In this document: one piece after another, positions 1 through 8,482 of the stretch
Layout of the letters: every line of letters starts with the position of its first letter
Numbering within the stretch: the first letter of the stretch is position 1
Origin: Hyphomonadaceae bacterium
GTDB taxonomy: Bacteria > Pseudomonadota > Alphaproteobacteria > Caulobacterales > Aquidulcibacteraceae
DNA: 64,000 bases
Direction of reading: 5' to 3'
Assembly: GCA_019753105.1 (NCBI GenBank)
Contig: JAIELJ010000006.1
Span: 62,001 to 126,000, forward strand
Notes under the pieces: generated by a model
Seen by the model: only the letters and a program-made list of their open reading frames with translations
Told to the model about the DNA's origin: nothing
Databases searched by the model: none
Position numbers and translations under genes: made by a program

Positions 1-410
1 TTGTTCATGAACACGACCAGAGCCGGCACGCCGACCTGACGGGCGAGCAGGATATGCTCACGGGTTTGCGGCATCGGGCCGTCGGCAGCGGACACGACCA
101 GGATCGCACCGTCCATCTGGGCGGCGCCGGTGATCATGTTCTTCACGTAGTCGGCGTGGCCGGGGCAATCGACGTGCGCGTAGTGACGGGCGGCCGTCTC
201 GTACTCGACGTGAGCGGTATTGATCGTGATGCCGCGCGCCTTTTCTTCCGGGGCCGCGTCGATGTCGGCGTAGGCCATAGCTTTCGCGCCGCCCTTCTTG
301 GACAGAACCATCGTGATGGCCGCTGTGAGCGTGGTCTTGCCGTGGTCGACGTGACCAATCGTGCCGATGTTGCAGTGCGGCTTGTTCCGCTCAAACTTTT
401 CCTTGGCCAT
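1..410 (-). CDS. tuf: Elongation factor Tu, 5' part only
   Basis: This is the first ~136 codons of EF-Tu, the GTPase that brings aminoacyl-tRNA to the ribosome. The start is the ATG read from 410 down to 408 and the reading frame runs off the left edge. The N-terminus [19 protein letters not shown], the P-loop GHVDHGKT, the switch I element RGITI and the G3 motif DCPGHADY are all readable, so identity is essentially certain. In many alphaproteobacteria one tuf copy is followed by secE-nusG, which would lie outside the window; that placement is inferred from known gene order. The 160 bases upstream hold no other gene. Confidence 0.98.
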   Translation of the reverse strand, partial: MAKEKFERNKPHCNIGTIGHVDHGKTTLTAAITMVLSKKGGAKAMAYADIDAAPEEKARGITINTAHVEYETAARHYAHVDCPGHADYVKNMITGAAQMDGAILVVSAADGPMPQTREHILLARQVGVPALVVFMN

Positions 411-574
411 TGTGAGGTCCTGTCTCTCCGGCGAATCGAAAATGGTGATGGGCGCTAGGGCCGGGCCGAAGCGCACATAAGGTGCGCGTCTTTAGCCGCA
501 CTTGGGGATACGTCAAGCCCCGCATGGGGTTTGTGCGCTTGGCGAAGCCATCCGTCGCAGCTAAGCCACTTCTC

Positions 575-775
575 GCGACGGTCGTTCGAGAGAACGCCAA
601 GAGGGAACGCGGTGCGGGGCTAACGCCTCTAATCCGCGGCTGTGCCCGCAACTGTCAGCGGCGAGCCGATCCGCCACACGCCACTGGGCCCGGACTTTTT
701 GTCCTTCGGCTTGGGAAGGCGGCGGAAAAGCGATTGAGCCGTGAGCCAGGAGACCTGCCGCCGCACGTCGCTCGT
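575..775 (+). promoter_or_regulatory. Cobalamin (B12) riboswitch
   Basis: The stretch shows the conserved core of the cobalamin riboswitch: a GGGAACGCGGTG-like element at about 603-614, then AATCCGCGGCTGTGCCCGCAACTGT-type bases at about 631-656, and the B12 box AGCCAGGAGACCTGCC at 744-759. It lies in the leader of the BtuB-type receptor gene, its textbook target. Bound adenosylcobalamin normally lowers expression of the receptor. About 140 bases separate the B12 box from the start codon and would hold the expression platform; the Shine-Dalgarno GGGGAAG lies at 902-908. Outer boundaries are approximate because the P1 stem was not folded by computation. Confidence 0.93.
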
Positions 776-914
776 TCGCCCGGCCGGGTCCAGCCGTCGA
801 ACCGGATCTCTCCGACGCAGCGACGCGGGCGGCCCCGCGCATTCTTGCGCCCCGCTGTCGCTGTTTGGCGCGTCCCATGGGGACGAGGCGCGTCTGCAAA
901 TCGGGGAAGCTCCC

Positions 915-2801
915 ATGCGTTTTGTTTTGAAGGCCGCTCTTCTGGCGGCAACAGCTCTGAGTGCGTCGCCGGCACTTGCGCAGGACGAGGAAACAATTGT
1001 CGTCACCGCCACCCGTCAGCCGGCTGAGGCCGATCGCTTGCCAGCGGACATCGACATTATCGACGTCGACACGGCGATCGTTCGCGGTCAGTCCAATCTG
1101 GCTGACGCGCTCACAGGGACGCCGGGGCTGAATGTCAGCCGTTCGGGCGGCTTTGGTCAGCAGACCAGCCTCTTCTCCGGCGGCAGCAATTCCAACCACA
1201 CGCTCGTCCTGCTCGACGGCATTCGCTTGAACGACGCGGCTTCGCCCGGCTCGGCGTTTGACGCAGGCCAAGACACGCTCGGCGGTCTGTCGCGCATTGA
1301 AGTCGTGCAAGGGCCGATGAGCGCTCTCTATGGCTCTGATGCGTTGGGCGGCGTGATCAACATTCTACCGCGCCGCGGCGGCGAAGGGCCGATCAACGGC
1401 CGCCTCGATGTGTTCGCCGGTTCGTTTGGATCGCTCGGCGGCAGCGCAGGCATTGACGGCGCGGTCGGGCGCTTGCGCTACGCGATCACTGGCGATGCGT
1501 TCGTCACGGACGGTTACGATCTGGTGCCCGAGCGCATGAGCACGCACACCGGCGATGAAGATAGCGCCGAAAGCACGACTCTAACGGGCGTTTTTGACTA
1601 CGCCCTCACGGATGCATTCTCGGTCGATTTGCTTTTGCGCCGCCGTGACGCGCGTGCGGACTATGACTCGTTCATCTACCCACCGCCGACGTTCAACGAG
1701 CAGCGCATTGACGATCCCGATTTGGAGTTCGCACGGAATGATCTCTCCGTAGCTCGTATCGGCGCCCGCTGGGCAATCACCGATGCCCTGTCGCTGCGCG
1801 CGACGACGGGTCAGGTGATCCAAGAACGCGCGGAAACCGATGCGGGGGTCACGACGTCCTCGTATGACGGCGAACGCCGGTTCAGCGATGTCACCGCAGA
1901 CTGGTCGCGCGGCGCGCTTTCACTCAGCGCCGGCTACGAACAGCAAAATGAGAGCGTCGACATCGATCAGGGCTTCGCGACGGTGGTGGCGAGCCAGGAT
2001 CATCATGGCGGATTTCTCGTCGGCCAATACGAAGTGGATCGCCTCACGCTCACGGGCGCGGTGCGCGTCGATGATTTTGAGGGCTTCGGCGCTGAGACGA
2101 CGTGGCGCGCGGGCGCTTCGCTCCAACTGACCGAAAACATCCGCGCCTACAGCGCTTACGGCACGTCTTTCCGCGCACCAACGCTCTACGAGCGCTTCAT
2201 CTATTTCGGCAATCCGAACCTGGAGCCCGAGCGTGGGCAGGCATGGGAAGTGGGGGCCGACGCACGTGTAGCCGCGTTCGGACGTGACGATGGCATCGAG
2301 ATCGGCGCACTTTATCGCTCGCTCGAGATCGAAGACCTGATCGATTTCGACTCGTTCTTCAGCTACGCCAACATAGATCGCGCCAGCGTCGAAAGCGCTG
2401 AGGCGCGCGTTGCTTTGCGTCCACTCTCGTGGCTGACAGCGCGCGTTTCCTACGTCTACACTGATGCACAAGACGAGATTTCAGACACCGCATTGCTCCG
2501 ACGCCCACAAGACGTATGGAGCGCCGCGATCGATATCGAGCGTGGCGCGCTTTCAGGGCATCTCGGCTGGCGCCGCGTCGGCGAACGCGCGGATCAGATC
2601 TATGGCGATGACGGCTTCTCCCAGGGCGTCGGCACGACTGAAGCCTACGACGTGCTGCGCGCGTCTGTAGCCTGGAGCTTCGCTGACGGCGTCCAGGCCT
2701 ACCTCGCCGGCGACAACCTCACCGACGAGGAATATGAGCCGGTCAACGGCTTCGCTGGCGCGCCGAGCAACGTCACGATCGGCGTTCGTTTACGCAACTA
2801 A
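915..2801 (+). CDS. btuB: TonB-dependent vitamin B12 receptor, BtuB type
   Basis: An outer-membrane beta-barrel of 628 residues that should import corrinoids with energy from TonB-ExbBD. A signal peptide covers residues 1-23, ending ALAQ. A TonB-box-like segment EETIVVTATRQ follows, then a plug domain (about 45-160) with LLDGIRLND, IEVVQGPMSALYGSDALGGVINI, and a long barrel with the family motif YGTSFRAPTLYERF. Length is close to E. coli BtuB (614). The last residue is Asn, not the usual aromatic one. The start at 915 is chosen because it gives a signal peptide and has GGGGAAG seven bases or so upstream; longer in-frame extensions run into the riboswitch. The riboswitch makes the B12 role firm. 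No btuCDF or cobalamin synthesis genes are adjacent. Confidence 0.93.
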   Translation: MRFVLKAALLAATALSASPALAQDEETIVVTATRQPAEADRLPADIDIIDVDTAIVRGQSNLADALTGTPGLNVSRSGGFGQQTSLFSGGSNSNHTLVLLDGIRLNDAASPGSAFDAGQDTLGGLSRIEVVQGPMSALYGSDALGGVINILPRRGGEGPINGRLDVFAGSFGSLGGSAGIDGAVGRLRYAITGDAFVTDGYDLVPERMSTHTGDEDSAESTTLTGVFDYALTDAFSVDLLLRRRDARADYDSFIYPPPTFNEQRIDDPDLEFARNDLSVARIGARWAITDALSLRATTGQVIQERAETDAGVTTSSYDGERRFSDVTADWSRGALSLSAGYEQQNESVDIDQGFATVVASQDHHGGFLVGQYEVDRLTLTGAVRVDDFEGFGAETTWRAGASLQLTENIRAYSAYGTSFRAPTLYERFIYFGNPNLEPERGQAWEVGADARVAAFGRDDGIEIGALYRSLEIEDLIDFDSFFSYANIDRASVESAEARVALRPLSWLTARVSYVYTDAQDEISDTALLRRPQDVWSAAIDIERGALSGHLGWRRVGERADQIYGDDGFSQGVGTTEAYDVLRASVAWSFADGVQAYLAGDNLTDEEYEPVNGFAGAPSNVTIGVRLRN

Positions 2802-2807
2802 ACCGCG

Positions 2808-2840
2808 CCGGGCGGCGTTTGCTTGGCAGGCGCCGCCCGG
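2808..2840 (+). terminator. GC-rich hairpin after btuB
   Basis: A perfect 10-bp inverted repeat (CCGGGCGGCG at 2808-2817 with CGCCGCCCGG at 2831-2840, 13-nt loop) lies six bases after the btuB stop. It has no T-run behind it, so it may end transcription weakly, protect the mRNA end, or separate btuB from the dodecin gene. Confidence 0.55.
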
Positions 2841-2882
2841 AGGCCTAGCGTCTTATGCGGGCGGGCGACCGGAGAAACACTC

Positions 2883-3083
2883 ATGGCAGTCGCGAAAGTC
2901 ATCGAAGTTACGGCAGGCTCATCGAAGGGCCTGGAGGACGCCATCGAACAAGGGATGGCGAAAGCGTCGGACACGCTCGAAAACGTCGAAGGCGCCTGGA
3001 TTCAAGACATCAAAGTCACCGCCAAGGACGGCAAGATCAGTGAGTGGCGCGTGAACATGAAAGTGACGTTCGTCCTGAACTAG
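2883..3083 (+). CDS. Dodecin family flavin-binding protein
   Basis: A 66-residue dodecin: small beta-alpha-beta-beta proteins that form dodecamers and store or buffer flavins in the cytoplasm. The sequence MAVAKVIEVTAGSSKGLEDAI, a single central Trp (about residue 39, which stacks on the flavin in the family), and the end VNMKVTFVLN match the family in length and pattern. It follows btuB by 81 bases on the same strand, but a strong hairpin lies between them. The CDS ends in TAG at 3081-3083, sharing four bases (CTAG) with the stop of the convergent lipoprotein gene. Confidence 0.93.
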   Translation: MAVAKVIEVTAGSSKGLEDAIEQGMAKASDTLENVEGAWIQDIKVTAKDGKISEWRVNMKVTFVLN

Positions 3084-3946
3084 TCAGACGGCGGCGCCAT
3101 ATTCAGATCAGTGCCGACGATGCGCTCTCGTTCTGCATCCATGCATGCCGAGACGAGAGCGCCGTTCGGGACGCCGCGCGGAAGATGACCTGCGGTGAAC
3201 CATTGCCGGCTGAGCGACACTTCACCAACACCGGTGTCACCGTTGGCGGGCCATGACTGTGCCAACCGTGCGCGCGTCGCTTCGTGGCGCGCCCAAACCG
3301 GCCAATCGTCCGCAACATGCGTGAAGCGCACGCGCAGCGTTCCGCACGGATATTCGCCCCACTCCATGCTGGTGATCTCAACCAGGCGCCGCCCCGCCGG
3401 CGCGCAGAACGCCGGCCGTTGGCCCGAATCTATGGTACCGCGCATATACTCACGGCCGTCGCGGGTGGTGTCGTAGCGCACAACGCCTACGCCCTGCTCC
3501 GGCCGCTCTTCTTCCGTAAGGAAACCAGAGGCGACCAACTCATCCATGCGCTCGCGCGCGCTGCGCGCGGTGTCTTCGCCCCAATCGCGCTGCATGAGAT
3601 CGTAGCGCACGATGAATGCGCCAGCGCGCGGCGGCGCAGAGAGCCAGACGGACGGCACCGGCAAGCAAGCGCGCGCATCGGCGACGAGCGTTTGAACCGC
3701 GGCGAAAACCTCATCGCGCGTCACTTCCGGTTCGACCCGCTGGATCACCATGTCGGCGAATGTATTGAACAACTCGCGCGGCGGCCGCGCAGTCGGACTG
3801 GCTGTCGCCATTTGCGGAAGAGGCTGGGGCTCGGGCGCAAGTTCATAGGCGCTGCCTTCGGGCTGCACAGGCGCGCTCGCGCACGACGTTGCCGCGACGC
3901 ATACGAGCGCCACGATCAATCGCGGAAAAACCCTAGCCAGCGGCAT
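3080..3946 (-). CDS. Hypothetical lipoprotein
   Basis: A 288-residue secreted protein of unknown function. The start at 3946 gives a signal peptide rich in Leu/Val/Ala ending ATSC, with Cys22 as the probable lipidated residue; a longer start at 4024 would bury it. The mature part begins with a Pro-rich linker (PEPQPLPQ). The rest is a soluble alpha/beta-looking domain containing SVWLSAPPRAGAFIVRYDLM and EITSMEWGEYPCGTLRVRFTHV. I do not recognise a family. It stands alone, convergent with dodecin and overlapping it by four bases. Confidence 0.8.
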   Translation of the reverse strand: MPLARVFPRLIVALVCVAATSCASAPVQPEGSAYELAPEPQPLPQMATASPTARPPRELFNTFADMVIQRVEPEVTRDEVFAAVQTLVADARACLPVPSVWLSAPPRAGAFIVRYDLMQRDWGEDTARSARERMDELVASGFLTEEERPEQGVGVVRYDTTRDGREYMRGTIDSGQRPAFCAPAGRRLVEITSMEWGEYPCGTLRVRFTHVADDWPVWARHEATRARLAQSWPANGDTGVGEVSLSRQWFTAGHLPRGVPNGALVSACMDAERERIVGTDLNMAPPSD

Positions 3947-4147
3947 CGCCGCCTCCCCCGTTTGGCCCCCGCCTGAAAGAGGCACTATGGGCGCATAGAG
4001 CGGGAACACAAACAAGAGGCGCACGCGGCGCGATGGAGTTCCGGGGAAAACGCCCAGGGCGCCCAGCGATTAAGCATCCCCCGTAGCAAACGATCATCGC
4101 GTGAGGCTGGCGCGAGCCAAGCGAAGCCGCTATCTGCGCATGCGTCG

Positions 4148-4221
4148 GCGGGTATAGCTCAATGGTAGAGCCGCAGCCTTCCAAGCTGAAGACGAGGGTT
4201 CGATTCCCTCTACCCGCTCCA
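4148..4221 (+). tRNA. tRNA-Gly (anticodon TCC)
   Basis: A 74-base tRNA with encoded CCA. The acceptor stem GCGGGTA (4148-4154) pairs with TACCCGC (4211-4217). The anticodon loop is CTTCCAA, giving anticodon TCC for Gly codons GGA/GGG. The T-loop GGTTCGATTCC is canonical. Confidence 0.97.
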
Positions 4222-4320
4222 TCCTACGCTCGCGCGAGCGAAGCAAGGGATGCCCTCCGTAGCCTTGGCGTAGGAGGGCTGGCGCCCGCCTTGGCGCAGC
4301 TTCGGATGGCTGACGCCTAG
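4219..4320 (+). repeat. tRNA 3'-flank repeat, copy 1
   Basis: The bases after tRNA-Gly (CCATCCTACG..., a hairpin CCCTCC...GGAGGG at about 4253-4279, then CTTCGGATGGCTGACGCC) recur, diverged, after the next tRNA at 4483-4578. The unit begins exactly at the tRNA CCA end and contains a hairpin, so it may act in transcript ending or 3' processing. Confidence 0.75.
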
Positions 4321-4399
4321 CCGCACCTCGTTCCCAGCCATTCTCCATTTCGCGCGCTTGCGAAGCACAGACATGCCCGCTAGAAGCCGCGCTCCGGCT

Positions 4400-4485
4400 G
4401 GAAGGGTGGCCGAGTGGTTAATGGCAGCAGACTGTAAATCTGCCCGCGCGAGCGTACGCTGGTTCGAATCCAGCCCCTTCCACCA
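4400..4485 (+). tRNA. tRNA-Tyr (anticodon GTA)
   Basis: An 86-base class II tRNA with a long variable arm and encoded CCA. The acceptor stem GGAAGGG (4400-4406) pairs with CCCTTCC (4475-4481). The anticodon loop CTGTAAA gives GTA for Tyr. It follows tRNA-Gly by 178 bases on the same strand. Confidence 0.97.
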
Positions 4486-4578
4486 TCCTACGAACGCGCA
4501 GCGAGAGTAGGATGTCCTCCGAAGCCTCGGCGTAGGAGGACTATCTGTCCACGCGAGCTCCGGATGGCTGACGCCCTC
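4483..4578 (+). repeat. tRNA 3'-flank repeat, copy 2
   Basis: Second, diverged copy of the unit after tRNA-Gly: CCATCCTACG..., hairpin TCCTCC...GGAGGA at about 4513-4539, then CTCCGGATGGCTGACGCC. It fills most of the gap between tRNA-Tyr and rlmB. Confidence 0.75.
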
Positions 4579-4602
4579 GTGGCGTTCTGAAAGATTTAGT
4601 TC

Positions 4603-5391
4603 GTGAACAAGCGTAACCCCCCTCCAGTGAACCCCGACCGCGCACGGCCAGTGAACCCGCTGCCGCGCCGCGAGTTCGAGGCTGAAACCGGCGGACCATC
4701 TTGGATCTGGGGCGTTCACGCATCGCTGGCGGCCATCGCAAACCCTGCGCGCCGCATCGAGCGCATTGTCGCGACACGCAATGCGGCTTCGAGACTCCCC
4801 GAGGGGATCGAACCGCACATCCTCGATCCGGATGCGATCGACGGCATGCTGCCGCCAGGCGCGGTGCACCAAGGCTTAGCCGTACGCGCTGCACCGCTTG
4901 AGCCGACAGAGCTTGAAGCGGCGTGTGCGCCGGCGGACACACGCAGCGTTCTGGTTCTCGATGGCGTCACGGATCCTCAGAATGTCGGCGCAGCGTTTCG
5001 TTCGGCCGTCGCGTTCGGCGCCCGCGCCGTGATCCTGCAGGACCGCAAGTCACCGCCGCTCACTGGCGTGCTCGCGAAAGCAGCCGCCGGGGCAATCGAA
5101 CTCGTGCCGCATGTGCGTGCGGTCAATTTGGGCCGCGCCGTCGAAACGCTGCGTTCACTTGGCTATCTCACCGTCTCGCTTGAAGGCGAAGTTGATTTGG
5201 CGCTGGCTGACGCACTTGATGATAAGCGTCCAGCCGCGCTCATCCTCGGCGCAGAAGGAAAAGGTGTGCGCCAAGGTCTCAGCGAAGCGTGCGAAAAGCG
5301 CGCTCGCATTCCGATCGCGCCTGCGATGGAAAGCTTGAACGTCTCAGCAGCTGCTGCGATCGCGCTCTACGAAGCGGCGCGCCGGCGTTAG
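4603..5391 (+). CDS. rlmB: 23S rRNA Gm2251 2'-O-methyltransferase, RlmB/TrmH family
   Basis: A SpoU-superfamily (SPOUT) RNA 2'-O-ribose methylase of 262 residues, using S-adenosylmethionine. The N-terminal substrate-binding domain starts at IWGVHASLAAIANP. The catalytic knot motifs are visible: LVLDGVTDPQNVGAAFRSA (motif 1), ALILGAEGKGV (motif 2) and IPIAPAMESLNVSAAAAI (motif 3). These are diagnostic of RlmB-type enzymes. The start is GTG at 4603; the first ~25 residues are Pro/Arg-rich and not conserved, so an internal GTG is possible. It follows tRNA-Gly and tRNA-Tyr, consistent with a translation-related cluster beside tuf. Its stop overlaps the convergent gene by TTAG. Confidence 0.92.
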   Translation: MNKRNPPPVNPDRARPVNPLPRREFEAETGGPSWIWGVHASLAAIANPARRIERIVATRNAASRLPEGIEPHILDPDAIDGMLPPGAVHQGLAVRAAPLEPTELEAACAPADTRSVLVLDGVTDPQNVGAAFRSAVAFGARAVILQDRKSPPLTGVLAKAAAGAIELVPHVRAVNLGRAVETLRSLGYLTVSLEGEVDLALADALDDKRPAALILGAEGKGVRQGLSEACEKRARIPIAPAMESLNVSAAAAIALYEAARRR

Positions 5392-5723
5392 TGCGCGGCA
5401 GCGCTCTTTCTGAAGATCATGCCCTTCAGGAGGAAGAAGATGCCGATGATCACCATGTAGCCAAGGAAGAGGACGAAAAACTCGGTCCAAAATCCTTCGC
5501 TCATCAACTCAGGCAAACGCACTTCACCACCGCCGCCAGAGAGCACCGGGGCCAGTTGGCCGATGGCGATGTGAACGACCGTCGCCACAAGCGAAACCGG
5601 AATCCACTGCCGCCAGGACCCCAGAAAGATCGTCGCGATCAGAGCGATCAACAGACCCTTGGGATTGTTGATGTCGGCGAAACCGGCGCGGAGATACTCA
5701 ACGGCCAGATCAACGTATTCCAT
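5388..5723 (-). CDS. Small inner-membrane protein, function unknown
   Basis: A 111-residue protein with three likely membrane segments: roughly 24-36 (LLIALIATIFLGSW), 41-60 (IPVSLVATVVHIAIGQLAPV) and 83-102 (FFVLFLGYMVIIGIFFLLKG). A basic tail (MIFRKSAAAH) would be cytoplasmic. A short Gly-rich loop GGGGEVRLPELMSEGF separates segments two and three. I do not recognise the family. It is convergent with rlmB and shares four bases (TTAG) with its stop. The 113 bases upstream hold no gene. Confidence 0.75.
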   Translation of the reverse strand: MEYVDLAVEYLRAGFADINNPKGLLIALIATIFLGSWRQWIPVSLVATVVHIAIGQLAPVLSGGGGEVRLPELMSEGFWTEFFVLFLGYMVIIGIFFLLKGMIFRKSAAAH

Positions 5724-5836
5724 GAGATCGCCCCTCCGCGATGCCTGGGACCGTCCCCGTCCCTGGCCAGATTGTTATGGGGGATCGATCGGGGCGGCAA
5801 GCGTTGCTCGCGGGAACAGGCCGCGCCCGTAAGCGC

Positions 5837-6634
5837 TCAGGGCTTTCTGGAGCGCATCCAGCCTGTGATGGAGTAACGGGCGCCGTGGGCGAACGGGGCC
5901 ACGACGCTAACCGCATGCGGTTGCGGCACTTTGAGAATGTTCAGAGCATTCCACCGTGGCGTGTAGGCCTCAGTCACGTGGCCATCCTCACCGAGGAACA
6001 TGAGCAGGCCACCGTAATCAGCGCGCCAGACCGGTGTCAGGTTGATGACGTACGCATAGAGCCGATGCTTATCGGGCTGATGATCATCGTGCGCTGTGAG
6101 AAAGTGGCCGGGCCTGAACCGCGTCGCTTGCGCGTCGAGATAGGCAATGCGGTCATCGCCCGTGATGGCGCGCAGGCGCGCGAGCATAGGTTCTGAGTTC
6201 AGGGCTTCAAAGAAGCTTGCGATCGGACCCGCCGCGAGATTGCCCTCCTCAGCGAAGTCACTGATGCGATAAGAATCGTAGAGATACTGAAAGCCTGTCG
6301 TGGCTTGCGCGTTGATAGCGTCGAGCAACGCCGCCTTCTGGCCAACCTCAAGCGCGCTCACATCCTTCTCGGCAAAATCGTAATTCGTGCGCGCACCGCG
6401 AAAGACGAGTTTCCAATCCAGCGCACGGCACGCTTCGGAGAGTTCTTTTGCAGCCGGCGATGTGAATAATTCGGGGATATGCACGCGACCGCCGCGCGCC
6501 AGCAATGCGCACACCTGCGCAACGACCCTGGTGTCGTTCAAGGGCGCCGCGAGAAACGCGTCGGTGTCGAAAGTCGAGGTCGATTGCACGCGCGCGTTCG
6601 CAGGGTTGGAGGGCACGTGAGCAAAGTGTAGCAT
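5837..6634 (-). CDS. 2-oxoglutarate/Fe(II)-dependent oxygenase
   Basis: A 265-residue member of the 2OG-Fe(II) oxygenase (prolyl 4-hydroxylase-like) superfamily. The double-stranded beta-helix core is in the C-terminal half: the metal-binding HxD is in FLTAHDDHQPDKHRLYAYV, with YGGLLMF following, then the distal His in VPQPHAVSVVAPF and an Arg in GARYSITGWM that would bind 2-oxoglutarate. The N-terminal ~90 residues are unassigned. The substrate is unknown; family members hydroxylate prolyl or other protein residues. The ATG at 6634 is preferred; a GTG at 6670 would add 12 residues. It lies just downstream of metG on the same strand, so the two may be co-transcribed. Confidence 0.85.
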   Translation of the reverse strand: MLHFAHVPSNPANARVQSTSTFDTDAFLAAPLNDTRVVAQVCALLARGGRVHIPELFTSPAAKELSEACRALDWKLVFRGARTNYDFAEKDVSALEVGQKAALLDAINAQATTGFQYLYDSYRISDFAEEGNLAAGPIASFFEALNSEPMLARLRAITGDDRIAYLDAQATRFRPGHFLTAHDDHQPDKHRLYAYVINLTPVWRADYGGLLMFLGEDGHVTEAYTPRWNALNILKVPQPHAVSVVAPFAHGARYSITGWMRSRKP

Positions 6635-6727
6635 TCGCTTCACATGACCAAGCCCGGTCGTCGCGTACACGCTACCGGTCGTCGCACACCGTGTAATCCT
6701 ATCGTTCAGGCGATCACGGATGCGTCA

Positions 6728-8434
6728 TCACGCACCGCCAAAACGCTCCGTCCACACAGCAACGTCGGTGTCTTCGATCTTCTTGAACAGGACGTCCGGC
6801 GGTGTGAATCGATGCCCTCGCAGCAGGAGTTCCCACACGCTTCTGTCGCCGGGCTTCGGCCATGAGCGCTTCGCTTCAGGCACGCCGAGCGCATCGAGTA
6901 CCGTTGCCGCAGCGTCAGGAATGAACGGCTGCGCGAGGATCGCAAAGAGCGCCGCTGCGTTGAGGCCAGTGCGCACGCCAACGGCTGCGGCGTCGCGATC
7001 CGTTTTCAGCGCAGTCCACGGCGCTGCGAGTTGCAGGTATTCATTGCCCGCCACCCAGATCGCACGCAGCTCGGCCGCCGCTTTGCGGAACTCCATTTGC
7101 TCGTGGCACTGCGTGAGCGCAGCGAGACGTTCGGAGAACTCCGCGTAGAGCTTTTCTTCGTTCGCGCCAGGCGCGCCACCGTCAGGCACCTCACTGTCGA
7201 ACTTCGACGCCGCGAAACGCGTGATGCGGTTGACGAAATTACCGAAGACGTTGGCGAGGTCGGCGTTGATGGTTTGCTGGAATTGTTCGAGCGTGAACGC
7301 AGCGTCGGAGCTCTCCGGCGCATTCGCCATCAAATACCAGCGCCAATAATCGCTCGGCAGCAATTCAAGCGCTGCATCCATGAAGATGCCGCGCTTCTCG
7401 CTCGTGCTGAACTTGCCGCCGTACCACGTCACCCAATTGAACGCCTTCAAGCGATCAACGAGTTTCCACGGCTCGCCGGAGCCCATGATGGTCACGGGGA
7501 AGCTGACGGTGTGGAAGGCGACGTTGTCCTTGCCCATGAACTGGACGTACGTGACGTCGTCGGCGCCCCTGTCTGTGCGCCACCAGCGCTCCCAGTCGCC
7601 ACCATTGGCTTCGGCCCATTCAACGGTCGAGCCGATATATTCAACGGGCGCATCGAACCAGACGTAGAAGACTTTGTTCTCGAAACCCGGACGCGGCTGA
7701 CCGTTCTGCGTGACCTTGATGCCCCATGAGAGATCCCGCGTGATCGAGCGATCGATCAGCCCCTCATCAAGCCACTTGTACGCAATCGAGCGCGCCAGCG
7801 CCGGCCATTCCGTAGACTTATCGACCCAAGCACGGATGCGGTCCTGCATCAGCGGCTGCTTCAAGAAGAGATGCGCCGTGTCGCGCGGCTCAACATTGGT
7901 TGAGCCCGAAATCTTCGAGCGCGGATTCTTTAGTTCGATCGGATCGAGCAGCGTGCCGCAATTATCGCACTGATCACCACGCGCGCGCTCGAAGCCGCAG
8001 TTCGGGCATGTGCCTTCGACATAGCGGTCCGGCAGAAAGCGTTTGTCGTCGATCGAGTAGATTTGCTTCGAGACACGCTCTTCGATGAGCCCGTTCTTCT
8101 CCAGCGCTTCGCAGAACGCTTGCGTCAGCTTGTGGTTTGGCGGGTTCGACGAGCGGCCGAAATGGTCGAACGAGAGCCGGAAACCATCGCATGCATCCTT
8201 CTGGATTTGATATTGCGCGTCGCAATAAGCGCGCACGTCCTGGCCAGCTTCGGCAGCCGCAAGTTCGGCCGGCGTGCCGTGTTCGTCGGTCGCGCAAATG
8301 TAGAGCACTTCGTGGCCCTGAAGGCGGCGGAAGCGCGCGTGAATATCCGCCGGCAGCATTGAGCCAGCGAGATTGCCGAGGTGCTTGATGCCGTTAATGT
8401 ACGGAAGCGCGGACGTGATGAGGTAGCGGGCCAT
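6728..8434 (-). CDS. metG: Methionyl-tRNA synthetase
   Basis: Class I aminoacyl-tRNA synthetase of 568 residues charging tRNA-Met in the cytoplasm. The HIGH-like motif is in [17 protein letters not shown], the KMSKS-like loop is KFSTSEKRG, and a zinc knuckle [18 protein letters not shown] lies near residue 145. DEHGTP and the WLDEGL/WFDAP elements are also typical of MetRS. It ends after the anticodon-binding helical domain, with no C-terminal tRNA-binding (Trbp111) extension, so it is shorter than E. coli MetG (677). It lies 48 bases downstream of the muramidase lipoprotein gene on the same strand. Confidence 0.96.
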   Translation of the reverse strand: MARYLITSALPYINGIKHLGNLAGSMLPADIHARFRRLQGHEVLYICATDEHGTPAELAAAEAGQDVRAYCDAQYQIQKDACDGFRLSFDHFGRSSNPPNHKLTQAFCEALEKNGLIEERVSKQIYSIDDKRFLPDRYVEGTCPNCGFERARGDQCDNCGTLLDPIELKNPRSKISGSTNVEPRDTAHLFLKQPLMQDRIRAWVDKSTEWPALARSIAYKWLDEGLIDRSITRDLSWGIKVTQNGQPRPGFENKVFYVWFDAPVEYIGSTVEWAEANGGDWERWWRTDRGADDVTYVQFMGKDNVAFHTVSFPVTIMGSGEPWKLVDRLKAFNWVTWYGGKFSTSEKRGIFMDAALELLPSDYWRWYLMANAPESSDAAFTLEQFQQTINADLANVFGNFVNRITRFAASKFDSEVPDGGAPGANEEKLYAEFSERLAALTQCHEQMEFRKAAAELRAIWVAGNEYLQLAAPWTALKTDRDAAAVGVRTGLNAAALFAILAQPFIPDAAATVLDALGVPEAKRSWPKPGDRSVWELLLRGHRFTPPDVLFKKIEDTDVAVWTERFGGA

Positions 8435-8482
8435 GGAGCCCGCTACCTAAGACGCTTCCTCAGCCCCAGCAAGCAGGCGGGA

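Noticed and set aside
4130-4872. Small minus-strand frames with phrases such as VEGIEPSSSAW and GLDSNQRTLARA
   Set aside because: These are well-known false proteins produced by reading tRNA genes and their flanks backward.
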